Source: Streptomyces monashensis (GTDB lineage Bacteria > Actinomycetota > Actinomycetes > Streptomycetales > Streptomycetaceae). From it: a DNA stretch of 64,000 nt. Below, piece by piece: positions 42,208 through 50,613 of the stretch. Below the pieces are notes generated by a model, which made no database searches, was not told where the DNA came from, and saw only the letters and a program-made list of their open reading frames with translations. The position numbers and the translations under genes are program-made. Within the stretch, counting starts at the first letter, position 1; every line of letters starts with the position of its first letter. The stretch covers positions 1-64,000 of the forward strand of contig NZ_MLYO01000100.1 of assembly GCF_001866665.1 (NCBI RefSeq). Direction: 5' to 3'.

Positions 42208-43296
42208 GTGTCAGCCAGGCTTGAGGCGGAGCATCTGTTCAAGGTGTTCGGCAGACGACCGGACGAGGCGGTGGAGCGCCTGCGACAGGGCGCCGACCGT
42301 GAGGAACTGCGCGGCGACGGCACCACGGCCGCCGTGATCGACGCGTCCTTCAGCGTCGGCGAGGGCGAGATCTTCGTCGTCATGGGTCTGTCGGGCTCCG
42401 GCAAGTCCACCCTGCTGCGCATGCTCAACGGGCTGCTGGAGCCGACCGCGGGCAGGGTGCGCCACGACGGCCAGGACCTGACCGCGCTCACCGACCGCGC
42501 CCTGCGCGAGGTCCGCTCCAGGAAGATCAGCATGGTCTTCCAGCACTTCGCGCTCTTCCCGCACCGCAGCGTCCGCGACAACGCCGCCTACGGCCTGGAA
42601 GTGCAGGGCGTGCCCCGCGCCGAGCGCGAACGCCGCGCCGACGAGGCGCTCGCCCTGTGCGGTCTGGCCGGCTGGGAGAAGTCCTGGCCCGACGAGCTGT
42701 CCGGCGGCATGCAGCAGCGCGTCGGCCTCGCCCGCGCCCTCGCCACCGACGCCGACCTGCTGCTCATGGACGAGTCCTTCAGCGCCCTGGATCCGCTGAT
42801 CCGCCGCGACATGCAGGACCAGCTCCTCGAACTGCAGAAGACCCTGAAGAAGACCATCGTCTTCATCACCCACGACCTCAACGAGGCCATGCGCCTCGGC
42901 GACCGCATCGCCGTCATGCGCGACGGCCGGATCGTGCAGACCGGCACCGCCGAGGACATCCTGCTGCGCCCCGCGAACGACTACGTCGCCTCCTTCATCC
43001 AGGACGTCGACCGCTCCCGCGTGCTGACCGCCGCCGCGGTCATGGACACCGACCCGCGCGGCGACGAGGCCGACTGCGCCTGCGAGACGGCCACCCCCGA
43101 CACGCCGTTCACCGAGCTGTGCGCCATCAGCGCGCGCGTGCCCCACGCGGTCGCCGTCCTCGGCACGGACCGCGCCCTCGTCGGCGTCGTGCCCCGGCAG
43201 CGTCTGGTCGGCTTCCTCGGCGACGAGGACGCCGAGCCGACGCCCTGCCGGAACGAAGGCGGCGAGGACGGGAAGAAGGTGATCAGCCGTGCCTAG
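42208..43296 (+). CDS. Glycine betaine/proline-type ABC importer ATPase
   Basis: This 362-residue ATPase matches ProV/OpuAA. The N-terminal extension SARLEAEHLFKVFGRRPDEAVE is typical. Walker A is MGLSGSGKST, followed by the Q-loop VFQHFALFPH, signature LSGGMQQRVGLARAL, Walker B LLLMDESFSALDPLIR and the H-loop FITHDLNEAM. The C-terminal region contains a partial CBS-like module (about residues 285-345). GAGAGG precedes the GTG. It overlaps the following gene by 8 bases. Import of compatible solutes during osmotic stress is inferred from the family. Confidence 0.92.
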   Translation: MSARLEAEHLFKVFGRRPDEAVERLRQGADREELRGDGTTAAVIDASFSVGEGEIFVVMGLSGSGKSTLLRMLNGLLEPTAGRVRHDGQDLTALTDRALREVRSRKISMVFQHFALFPHRSVRDNAAYGLEVQGVPRAERERRADEALALCGLAGWEKSWPDELSGGMQQRVGLARALATDADLLLMDESFSALDPLIRRDMQDQLLELQKTLKKTIVFITHDLNEAMRLGDRIAVMRDGRIVQTGTAEDILLRPANDYVASFIQDVDRSRVLTAAAVMDTDPRGDEADCACETATPDTPFTELCAISARVPHAVAVLGTDRALVGVVPRQRLVGFLGDEDAEPTPCRNEGGEDGKKVISRA

Positions 43297-45103
43297 GATC
43301 CACCTCGGCGACTGGGTCGACTCCGGCGTCAACTGGCTGGTCGACCACCTCTCCTGGCTCTTCGACGCCGTCAAGGCCGTCATGGAGGGCATGTACAACG
43401 GCATCGACGCCGTCCTCGGCGCACCCCAGCCGCTGCTCATGGCCGGCATCCTCGCCGTCCTCGCCTGGTGGCTGCGCGGCCTCGCGGCCGGTGTCCTCGC
43501 CTTCGCCGGATTCGCGCTGGTCGACTCGCTCCAGCTGTGGGACCAGGCCATGTCGACGCTCGCGCTGGTCCTCGTGGCGACCGTGCTCGCGCTCGTGATC
43601 TCCGTCCCGCTGGGCATCTGGGCGGCCCGCTCCAAGGCGGTCAGCGCGGCCCTGCGACCGGTCCTGGACCTGCTCCAGACCATGCCGTCGATGGTCCTGC
43701 TGATCCCGGCCATGCTCTTCTTCGGCCTCGGCACCGCCGCCGGTGTCGTCGCCACCCTGATCTTCGCGCTCGCGCCCGGCGTCCGCATGACCGAGCTGGG
43801 CATCCGCCAGGTCGACGCCGACCTGGTCGAGGCCGCCGAGGCGTTCGGCACCAGCCCGCGCGACATCCTGGTCCGCGTCCAGCTGCCACTCGCCCTGCCG
43901 ACCATCATGGCCGGCGTCAACCAGGTGATCATGCTGGGCCTGTCCATGGTCGTCATCGCCGGCATGGTCGGCACCGGCGGCCTCGGCGGTGCCGTCAACG
44001 AGGCCATCGGCCAGCTCGACATCGGCTACGGCTTCGAGGCGGGCGTCGGCATCGTCGTCCTCGCCATCTACCTCGACCGGATCACCGGCGCCCTCGGCAC
44101 CCAGCTCTCCCCGCAGGGCCGGAGGGCACTCGCCAAGGCCCCCACGCGCGCGTGGTCGTACCGCCCGCGCCCGGTCGTCGCCGTCGCCGGCGTGGTCGTC
44201 CTCGCCCTCGTCGCGGGCGGCCTCGGCATCTTCGGCACCTCCGGTTCCTCCTCGCAGGCCTCCGGCACGAACGTCGGCAAGGGCAAGCGGATCACGATCG
44301 GCTACATCCCCTGGGACGAGGGCGTCGCCTCCACGTTCCTCTGGAAGGAGATCCTGGAGGAACGCGGCTTCAAGGTCACCACCACCCAGTACGCCGCCGG
44401 TCCCCTCTACACGGGCCTCGCCACCGGCCAGCTCGACTTCGAGACCGACTCCTGGCTGCCCACCACGCACGCCGAGTACTGGAAGAAGTACGGCAAGCAG
44501 CTGGACGACCTCGGCTCCTGGTTCGGCCCCACCTCCCTGGAGCTGACCGTCCCCTCGTACGTGAAGGACGTGAACTCCCTCGCGGACCTCAAGGCCCACG
44601 CCTCCGAGTTCGGCGGGAAGATCGTCGGCATCGAGCCCAGCGCGGGCGAGATGAGCCTGCTCAAGAGCAAGGTCCTCACGGCGTACGGCCTCGACGGCGC
44701 CTACCAGGTGATCGACGGCTCCACCCCGGCCATGCTCGCCGAGCTCAAGCGCGCCTACGCCAGGAAGCAGCCGGTCGTCGTCACCCTGTGGTCCCCGCAC
44801 TGGGCCTACAGCGACTACGACCTGAAGAAGCTGAACGACCCGCAGGGCGCCTGGGGCAAGGGCGACGGCGTGCACACCCTGACCCGCAAGGGCTTCACCC
44901 GGGACAACCCCGAGGTCGGGAAGTGGCTGAAGAACTTCTCGATGACCGAGCAGCAGCTCACGAGCCTGGAGTCGCAGATCCAGCGGGCCGGCAAGGGCAA
45001 GGAGCAGGACGCCGTGCGCTCCTGGCTGCGAGCCCACCCGGGCCTGGTCGACACATGGGCCCCGGTCGCCGGGCGGGGGTCCGGGAGCCGGGCGGCCGGG
45101 TGA
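43289..45103 (+). CDS. Fused permease and substrate-binding protein of a glycine betaine-type ABC importer
   Basis: This 604-residue protein joins two modules. Residues 1 to about 280 form a ProW-like permease with the EAA-type loop LVEAAEAFGTSPRDILVRVQLPLALPTI. Residues about 320-604 form a binding domain of the OpuAC type (ITIGYIPWDEGVASTFLWKEILEERGFKV, TTTQYAAGPLYTGLATGQLDFETDSWLP). A hydrophobic segment (VVAVAGVVVLALVAGGLGI) between them anchors the binding domain on the outer face. Trp residues in the pocket segments fit betaine-like ligands. It starts at GTG within the end of the ATPase gene. Confidence 0.92.
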   Translation: MPRIHLGDWVDSGVNWLVDHLSWLFDAVKAVMEGMYNGIDAVLGAPQPLLMAGILAVLAWWLRGLAAGVLAFAGFALVDSLQLWDQAMSTLALVLVATVLALVISVPLGIWAARSKAVSAALRPVLDLLQTMPSMVLLIPAMLFFGLGTAAGVVATLIFALAPGVRMTELGIRQVDADLVEAAEAFGTSPRDILVRVQLPLALPTIMAGVNQVIMLGLSMVVIAGMVGTGGLGGAVNEAIGQLDIGYGFEAGVGIVVLAIYLDRITGALGTQLSPQGRRALAKAPTRAWSYRPRPVVAVAGVVVLALVAGGLGIFGTSGSSSQASGTNVGKGKRITIGYIPWDEGVASTFLWKEILEERGFKVTTTQYAAGPLYTGLATGQLDFETDSWLPTTHAEYWKKYGKQLDDLGSWFGPTSLELTVPSYVKDVNSLADLKAHASEFGGKIVGIEPSAGEMSLLKSKVLTAYGLDGAYQVIDGSTPAMLAELKRAYARKQPVVVTLWSPHWAYSDYDLKKLNDPQGAWGKGDGVHTLTRKGFTRDNPEVGKWLKNFSMTEQQLTSLESQIQRAGKGKEQDAVRSWLRAHPGLVDTWAPVAGRGSGSRAAG

Positions 45104-45476
45104 CCTGACCGGTCCGGACCGCCCACCCGAGGGGCGGGGCCCGCCGTACGCCGTCGCGCGTCCGGCAGGCCCCGCCCCTCGCGTCCGCGCACGGGACCGC
45201 GGGCACGAGAAGGATCCGGCCAATCACGGAACGTGACGGCCGTGGGTGGGGGGCCGGTGCTCCCGACCCAGCTCGTCGGCATATCCACCACCGGCCGGGG
45301 CACCCTCGCGACCGGCTCGCAGAACCCGACAAACCTGCCTGAACCGTAAGGGCGGGGGTGCGCGGACCGGACAGGGATGTGGCAGGCGCGTGAAACGGTT
45401 TGCCGAACATGCGTAGGGTGCAGAGAAGTCATCAGGAGAGTCCGCGGCACGACGAGCGAGGGAGGGAGCCGGAGCG
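45104..45476. other. Intergenic region between the betaine importer and the cupin regulator
   Basis: It contains the terminator hairpin at 45129-45180 and, near its end, TAGGGT (45414-45419), a possible -10 box for the downstream regulator with only a weak -35 partner (TGAAAC, 45391-45396). Nothing else was identified. Confidence 0.45.
45129..45180 (+). terminator. Hairpin after the betaine importer operon
   Basis: GAGGGGCGGGGCC (45129-45141) pairs exactly with GGCCCCGCCCCTC (45168-45180) with a 26-base loop. Confidence 0.75.
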
Positions 45477-46049
45477 ATGGGCGACCACAAAGAGCAACAG
45501 CCCGTGCGGGTGGGCGCGGCCGTCCGGCGACGCCGTCGCGCGCTGGAGCTGACCCTCGCCGCCGTGGCCGAGCGCAGTGGCCTGTCCGTGCCCTTCCTCA
45601 GCCAGGTCGAGAACGACCGGGCCCGCCCGAGCCGCACCTCCCTGGAGAAGCTGGCCGACGCCCTGCGCACCACCGCCGTCGAACTCCTCGCCGCCGCGGA
45701 CCCCGCCGCCAGCGTGGACGTCGTGCGCGCCGAGCCGGCCGCCGAGGGCGACTTCGAGCCCCGCACCCGCGCCCTGGTCCGCGGCCACCACCAGCTGCAC
45801 GCCTCCGAGATCACCGGCGACCACGAGGCGGGCCGCGAGTTCCAGCACCGCAACGACGAGCTGATGTACGTCGCCGACGGCGCCGTGGAGATCGAGGCCG
45901 AGGGCCGCGCGTACCGCCTCGGCCGCGGCGACACCCTCTACCTGACCGGCGGGGTACGGCACCGCTGGCGGGCGACGGTGCCGGACACCCGGGTGATCGT
46001 GGTGGCGGTGGCGGAACACATCGAGGCCGTGCAGGACCGGCCCCGTTGA
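45477..46049 (+). CDS. XRE-family regulator with C-terminal cupin domain
   Basis: This 190-residue protein has an N-terminal helix-turn-helix (VRVGAAVRRRRRALELTLAAVAERSGLSVPFLSQVENDRARPSRTSLEKLADAL) and a C-terminal cupin barrel (FQHRNDELMYVADGAVEIEAEGRAYRLGRGDTLYLTGGVRHRWRA). This layout is shared by PuuR-like and other small-molecule sensors. The ATG is preceded by GAGGGAGGGAG. The stop overlaps the TTG start of the BtuF-like gene, so the two are probably co-expressed. The ligand is unknown. Confidence 0.9.
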   Translation: MGDHKEQQPVRVGAAVRRRRRALELTLAAVAERSGLSVPFLSQVENDRARPSRTSLEKLADALRTTAVELLAAADPAASVDVVRAEPAAEGDFEPRTRALVRGHHQLHASEITGDHEAGREFQHRNDELMYVADGAVEIEAEGRAYRLGRGDTLYLTGGVRHRWRATVPDTRVIVVAVAEHIEAVQDRPR

Positions 46050-46768
46050 CGAGGGTCGTCTCCCTCGTCCCGTCCCTCACCGAAGCGGTCGCCGCGACCC
46101 TGCCCGGCGTCCTCGTCGGCGCCACCGACTGGTGCGTCCGTCCGGCCGGCCTGGACGTCACCCGGATCGGCGGTACGAAGAACCCCCGTCTCGACCGGAT
46201 CCTCGCCCTCGCCCCCGACCTGGTGCTCGCCAACGAGGAGGAGAACCGCGCCCCCGACCTCGACGCGCTGCGCGCGGCGGGCCTGGACGTGCTGGTCACC
46301 GAGGTGCGCGGGGTGCCGCAGGCCTTCGCGGAGCTGGCCCGGGTGCTCGCCGCGTGCGGTGCGCCGGGGCGCCCGCGCTGGCTGGCGAAGGCGGAGGCGG
46401 CGTGGAGCGAGCTGCCGGAGCCGGCCCGGCGCAGGACCGCCGTCGTACCGATCTGGCGTCGGCCCTGGATGGTCCTCGGCCGGGACACCTTCGCGGACGA
46501 CGTCCTGGCCCGGCTCGGCGTGGACCACGTCCACGCCGGCCACCCGGACCGCTATCCCCGCGTCCCGCCGGAGGAGTTGCGCGCGGCGGCCCCGGACCTG
46601 GTGGTGCTGCCCGACGAGCCCTACCGCTTCACCGCCGACGACGGCCCGGAGGCCTTCCCCGGACTGCCCTGCGCCCTGGTCAGCGGACGGCACCTGACGT
46701 GGTACGGCCCGTCGCTGGCCGAAGCACCCCGGGTGCTGGGCGAGGCGCTGCGAGCAACTCGCCGCTGA
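46046..46768 (+). CDS. BtuF-like cobalamin/metal-chelate binding-fold protein without signal peptide
   Basis: This 240-residue protein has the helical-backbone metal-receptor fold (RVVSLVPSLTEAVAAT; VGATDWCVRP; IGGTKNPRLDRILALAPDLVLANEEENRAPDLDALRAAGLDVLVTE). No export signal is visible, unlike periplasmic BtuF, so it is probably cytosolic. The TTG at 46046 is the only reasonable start in this frame and overlaps the preceding stop (TTGA). Its 3' end overlaps the convergent TDT-transporter gene by 89 bases. No permease or ATPase is adjacent. Binding of a corrinoid or similar ligand is inferred. Confidence 0.8.
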   Translation: MTRVVSLVPSLTEAVAATLPGVLVGATDWCVRPAGLDVTRIGGTKNPRLDRILALAPDLVLANEEENRAPDLDALRAAGLDVLVTEVRGVPQAFAELARVLAACGAPGRPRWLAKAEAAWSELPEPARRRTAVVPIWRRPWMVLGRDTFADDVLARLGVDHVHAGHPDRYPRVPPEELRAAAPDLVVLPDEPYRFTADDGPEAFPGLPCALVSGRHLTWYGPSLAEAPRVLGEALRATRR

Positions 46769-47846
46769 GCAGGCCCCGTACGGTCCCCGTGGCGGCCGCC
46801 AGCCACGCGGTGACCAGGACGGCGTACAGGCACACGGCCAGGGCGTCGTAGAACGCGAGGCCCGTGTGCCGGTCGAGCACCGCGGCGCCGGTGACGCAGG
46901 TGCCCACCGGGAAGGTGAACGCCCACCAGGTCATCGCGAACCCCATGCCCCGACGCCGGGCCCGCACCACATGCGCGACCGAGAGCGCCAGCCACAGCAG
47001 CGCGAAGCCCATCACAGGCACCCCGTAGAGCACGGAGAGGACGTCGAGACCGCGGTCGTACGGGGCCGGTACGACACCGGGCGCCGCGTCCGCGATCTTG
47101 CCGACCGCGGTCGTGGACTGCCCGAGCGGGCCGAGGACCAGGAACAGGGTCGGGGTCAGCGCGAGCGGCAGCGGGTCCGGGCCGATCACCCGGGCGAAGA
47201 CGAGCGGCAGCATCACCAGCGTCGCGAACAGGCTCAGCCCGAACATCGCGAAGCAGGCCAGCAGCAGGGTCTCCCGGGGCTGCCCCGGCGGCAGATGCGG
47301 CACGAGCAGCGGACCGAGCGCGGCCGACACCATCGGCGCGACCAGCGGCAGCAGCCACACCGGGGTCGCCCGCGCGGGCTCGACGCGATGACGTACGCCC
47401 ATGAGATACGGCACGGCCACGGCGGCCACGAGCCCGACCGCCGTACCGGCCGTGAACAGCACGGTGTCCAGCGCCACCGCCGTCCGCGTGCCGATCAGCG
47501 GCTGTCCGGCGGTCAGGGCACCGCCGCCGACCGCCAGCAGCCCCATGGACAGACAGCCGTAGAAGGGCGCCGTGCCCGGGTCGAGCAGATGCGCCCGGGC
47601 CTGGTCGCGGTGGCGGGTCCAGTGCACGGCACGGGCCGCCAGCAGGGCCGTCAGCGCGAGCAGGGACAGCACCCAGACTCCCGCGAGCACACCGCTGCGC
47701 ACCGCCCCGTGCCCCGGCAGCGCGACGCCGGCCGAGCCGACGACGGCGGTGCCCATGACGGCGGCGTACCAGTTCGGGCCGAGGTGCCGGAGACGGGCGT
47801 CGGGCAGGACGGCGGGGGCAGGCGCGGGAGGGGCTGCGGTGACCAT
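46680..47846 (-). CDS. TDT-family (SLAC1/TehA-like) transporter or anion channel
   Basis: This 388-residue membrane protein has about ten hydrophobic helices, starting with LGPNWYAAVMGTAVVGSAGVALP, the family's first helix. Further segments are GTAPFYGCLSMGLLAVGGGALTAG and MGFAMTWWAFTFPVGTCVTGAAVL. The family covers tellurite/dicarboxylate transporters and SLAC1-type anion channels; the substrate is open. It starts with ATG. The convergent BtuF-like gene overlaps its last 89 bases. The divergent LysR gene is its probable regulator. Confidence 0.9.
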   Translation of the reverse strand: MVTAAPPAPAPAVLPDARLRHLGPNWYAAVMGTAVVGSAGVALPGHGAVRSGVLAGVWVLSLLALTALLAARAVHWTRHRDQARAHLLDPGTAPFYGCLSMGLLAVGGGALTAGQPLIGTRTAVALDTVLFTAGTAVGLVAAVAVPYLMGVRHRVEPARATPVWLLPLVAPMVSAALGPLLVPHLPPGQPRETLLLACFAMFGLSLFATLVMLPLVFARVIGPDPLPLALTPTLFLVLGPLGQSTTAVGKIADAAPGVVPAPYDRGLDVLSVLYGVPVMGFALLWLALSVAHVVRARRRGMGFAMTWWAFTFPVGTCVTGAAVLDRHTGLAFYDALAVCLYAVLVTAWLAAATGTVRGLLSGELLAAPRPAPGVLRPATGRTTSGAVR

Positions 47847-47902
47847 GACTCCACCGTCCCGCTGGGATCCGCCCCTGACCAGGGAGTTCCTCTCTATGAG
47901 GG

Positions 47903-47919
47903 CATAAGCTGGTCTTATG
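47903..47919. promoter_or_regulatory. Candidate LysR operator with -10 box
   Basis: CATAAG (47903-47908) and CTTATG (47914-47919) are exact inverted repeats around CTGGT. TAAGCT (47905-47910) inside it could be the -10 box of the lysR-type gene, with transcription starting near 47917. The site lies between the divergent genes. Confidence 0.5.
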
Positions 47920-47932
47920 AGCGAGGTGTCTT

Positions 47933-48856
47933 ATGGCTGAGGCGGAGGCGCAGCACGCGCGCGCGGCGTCCCTGGCGCACCGGGTGCCGGACCTGGCCGC
48001 ACTCGAACTGCTGCTTGCGGTGGCCCGGCTGGGCAGTCTCGGCGCGGCGGCACGCGAGGTCGGCATCACCCAGCCCGCCGCCAGCAGCCGGATCCGCTCC
48101 ATGGAGCGGCAGCTGGGGGTGGCCCTGGTCGACCGCTCGCCGCGCGGCTCCCGGCTCACCGACGCCGGGGCCCTCGTGACGGACTGGGCCCGCCGGGTGG
48201 TGGAGGCGGCGGCCGCCTTCGACGCGGGCGCGCGGGCGCTGCGGGACCGCCGGGACTCGCGCCTGCGGGTCGCGGCGAGCATGACCATCGCCGAGTACCT
48301 GCTGCCCGGCTGGCTCCTCGCCCTGCACGCCGAACGCCCGGACACGGCCGTCTCGTTGCTCGCCGGCAACTCCACGAAGGTCGCGGAACTGCTGCTGTCC
48401 GGAGAGGCGGACCTCGGCTTCGTGGAGGGGCTGACGGTGCCGAGCGGCCTGGACGCGACGGTCATCGCCCGCGACCGGCTGATCGTCGTCACGGCCCCCG
48501 GCCACCCCTGGGCCCGCCGCCGACGCACGCTCGCGGCACGGGAGTTGGCCGAGACCCCGCTGATCCTGCGCGAGCGGGGCTCCGGCACCCGGCAGGTCCT
48601 CGACGCGGCACTCGGCGGCCTCGCCCGCCCCCTGATCGAGCTGTCCTCCACCACCGCGGTCAAGGCGTCGGCGGTCAGCGGAGCAGGTCCCTCGGTCCTC
48701 AGCGAGCTGGTGGTGGGGGAGGAGCTGGCGATGCGCCGCCTGGTCAGCATTCCGGTGGAGGGAGTGTCGTTGCAGCGGGAGCTGCGGGCGGTCTGGCCGA
48801 CGGGACACCGGCCGACGGGACCCGCGCGGGAGTTGCTGTCGCTGACGCGGGGGTGA
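47933..48856 (+). CDS. LysR-family transcriptional regulator
   Basis: This 307-residue protein has the LysR helix-turn-helix (DLAALELLLAVARLGSLGAAAREVGITQPAASSRIRSMERQLGVALVDRSPRGSRLTDAG) and a ligand-binding domain (LRVAASMTIAEYLLPGWLLALHAERPDTAVSLLAGNSTKVAELLLSGEADLGFVEG). The ATG has GAGG 8 bases upstream. It is divergent from the TDT-type transporter, the classic arrangement for LysR control of the neighbour. The sensed ligand is unknown. Confidence 0.93.
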   Translation: MAEAEAQHARAASLAHRVPDLAALELLLAVARLGSLGAAAREVGITQPAASSRIRSMERQLGVALVDRSPRGSRLTDAGALVTDWARRVVEAAAAFDAGARALRDRRDSRLRVAASMTIAEYLLPGWLLALHAERPDTAVSLLAGNSTKVAELLLSGEADLGFVEGLTVPSGLDATVIARDRLIVVTAPGHPWARRRRTLAARELAETPLILRERGSGTRQVLDAALGGLARPLIELSSTTAVKASAVSGAGPSVLSELVVGEELAMRRLVSIPVEGVSLQRELRAVWPTGHRPTGPARELLSLTRG

Positions 48857-48905
48857 CGGGGCGACAGAGAAAACCGCTGGCCACCGCCCGGGCCGACACA
48901 TCACC

Positions 48906-49886
48906 ATGGCGTCCATGACCCATACCGCCCCGCCCGCCACAGGCGTCCGTGCCTCCTGGGAGGAACTCCCGGCCGACGTCCGGCACGCCGTCGGCGAGAC
49001 GCTCGGCGCACCGGTCGTGCGCGCCGAGACGCAGCGCGGCGGTTTCTCGCCCGGCGTCGCCGCGCGCGTACGCACCGCCGCGGGCGGCACCGGCTTCGTC
49101 AAGGCGGTGAGCGCCGAGGCCAACCCGCACAGCCCCGTTCTGCACCGCCGGGAGGCCCGGGTCGCCGCCGCGCTCCCGGCCGCCGTACCCGCGCCGCGCC
49201 TGCTCGGGACGTACGACGACGGCACCTGGGTGGCGCTGGTCTTCGAGGAGGTGGCGGGACGCCAGCCGCACGTGCCCTGGCGGCCGGACGAGCTGCGCCG
49301 GGTGCTCGACGCCCTCACCGTGCTCGCCCGCACCGGCACACCGTGCGCCCTGGACGTGCCGCCCGTCGCCGAGGACCTGGCGGAGGCCTTCAGCGGCTGG
49401 CGCCGGCTCCTCGACGGCGAGGCCGGCGGCGTCCGCGGCGTGCGCGACCGGCTCGGCGCGTGGGCCGCCGACCGACTGCCCGAGCTCGCCGCGCTGGAGG
49501 CCCGCTGGTCCGAGGGCGCCTCGGGGGACACCCTCGCCCACGCCGACGTGCGCGCGGACAACGTGCTGCTCACGGCCGACGGGAGAGTGGCCTTCGTGGA
49601 CTGGCCGCACGCGATGCGCGCCGCGCCCTGGTTCGACCTGCTCGTCATGCTGCCGTGCGTGCGGGCGCAGGGCGGCCCCGATCCCGAGGAGGTGTTCACC
49701 GCGCACCCCCTGGGCCGGGCCGCCGACCCCGACGCGGTGACCGCCGCCCTGGCCGCCTTCGCGGGCTTCGCGCTGCGCAGCTCCCTGAACCCCGCCCCAC
49801 CCGGTCTGCCCACCCTGCGCCCCTTCCAACGGGCCCAGGGGGACGCGGCGTCGGCCTGGCTCAGCCGGCGGCTGCGGCAGCGGTGA
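48906..49886 (+). CDS. Aminoglycoside phosphotransferase (APH)-family kinase-like protein
   Basis: This 326-residue protein has a protein-kinase-like fold of the APH/choline kinase type. The catalytic loop is HADVRADN (HxDxxxxN), the metal-binding motif is FVDWPHAMRAAPWFDLL, and the N-lobe has a glycine-rich stretch QRGGFSPGVAARV with FVKAV supplying the ATP-binding lysine. Resistance, small-molecule phosphorylation or housekeeping roles are all possible. The start may be ATG 48906 or ATG 48915. Its last 26 bases overlap the convergent gamma-glutamyl hydrolase gene. Confidence 0.83.
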   Translation: MASMTHTAPPATGVRASWEELPADVRHAVGETLGAPVVRAETQRGGFSPGVAARVRTAAGGTGFVKAVSAEANPHSPVLHRREARVAAALPAAVPAPRLLGTYDDGTWVALVFEEVAGRQPHVPWRPDELRRVLDALTVLARTGTPCALDVPPVAEDLAEAFSGWRRLLDGEAGGVRGVRDRLGAWAADRLPELAALEARWSEGASGDTLAHADVRADNVLLTADGRVAFVDWPHAMRAAPWFDLLVMLPCVRAQGGPDPEEVFTAHPLGRAADPDAVTAALAAFAGFALRSSLNPAPPGLPTLRPFQRAQGDAASAWLSRRLRQR

Positions 49887-50559
49887 CCAGCGCCCGCATC
49901 ACCCGCGGATCCTCGCCCATCTCCGGATGCCACTGCACCCCGAGCACCCACCCTGCCGCCGACGGCAGTTCCAGTGCCTCGACCGTGCCGTCCGCCGCGT
50001 GGGCCGAGGCGACCAGGCCCCGGCCGAGCCGGTCGACGGCCTGGTGGTGGTAGGTCGGTACGGCGGTCTCCTCCGGGACGATGCCGGCGTAGCGCGTGCC
50101 CGGTACCGGCTTGACCGGATGGCGGCCGAAGACGCCGACCGCCTCCGTGTGCCCGTCGAGATGCTGGACGAGCGTCCCGCCGAGGGCGACGTTCAGCAGC
50201 TGCATGCCCCGGCAGACCCCGAGCAGCGGCACGCCCGCCGCCAGCGCCGCGTCGATCAGCGCCAGCTCCCAGGCGTCCCGCTCCGGCGCGGGCGGCCCCG
50301 TGCGCGGCGAGCGCTCGGCGCCGTAGCGGGCGGGGTCCACGTCCGGGCCGCCGGCGACGACCAGCCCGTCCACCCGGGCCACCGCCTCGGCCGCGCGCCC
50401 GGGGTCGTCCGGCGGCAGCATGCAGGCCAGTCCGCCGGCCCGCTGCACCAGCCGCGGGTAACCGGCCGCCAGCAGCACCGCGTCCAGCTCCCACACGCCC
50501 CAGCGCGCCCCTGACTCCAGATACGTGCTGATGCCGATCAGCGGTCGTACGGTCGTCAT
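49861..50559 (-). CDS. Class-I glutamine amidotransferase, gamma-glutamyl-GABA hydrolase (PuuD-like)
   Basis: This 232-residue enzyme of the peptidase C26 family hydrolyses gamma-glutamyl amides. The nucleophile Cys is in LLGVCRGMQLLNVALGG, and the His-Glu pair is in VLGVQWHPEMGEDP. VAGGPDVDPARYG is a family block. It starts with ATG. In the E. coli Puu pathway it releases GABA from gamma-glutamyl-GABA. Next to glnA4 it may cleave the gamma-glutamyl product of a glutamylated amine pathway. A candidate operator lies 20-41 bases upstream of its start. Confidence 0.92.
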   Translation of the reverse strand: MTTVRPLIGISTYLESGARWGVWELDAVLLAAGYPRLVQRAGGLACMLPPDDPGRAAEAVARVDGLVVAGGPDVDPARYGAERSPRTGPPAPERDAWELALIDAALAAGVPLLGVCRGMQLLNVALGGTLVQHLDGHTEAVGVFGRHPVKPVPGTRYAGIVPEETAVPTYHHQAVDRLGRGLVASAHAADGTVEALELPSAAGWVLGVQWHPEMGEDPRVMRALVTAAAAAG

Positions 50560-50578
50560 ACCGCCCTCCCTGGAAGCT

Positions 50579-50600
50579 AAAGGTTTATGTGCACACCTTT
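50579..50600. promoter_or_regulatory. Candidate FadR-type operator upstream of the gamma-glutamyl hydrolase gene
   Basis: AAAGGT (50579-50584) and ACCTTT (50595-50600) are exact inverted repeats separated by 10 bases. A nearly identical element (AATGGT-N10-ACCTTA) lies upstream of glnA4 at 51375-51396. Confidence 0.55.
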
Positions 50601-50613
50601 ACATCACCTGGCG

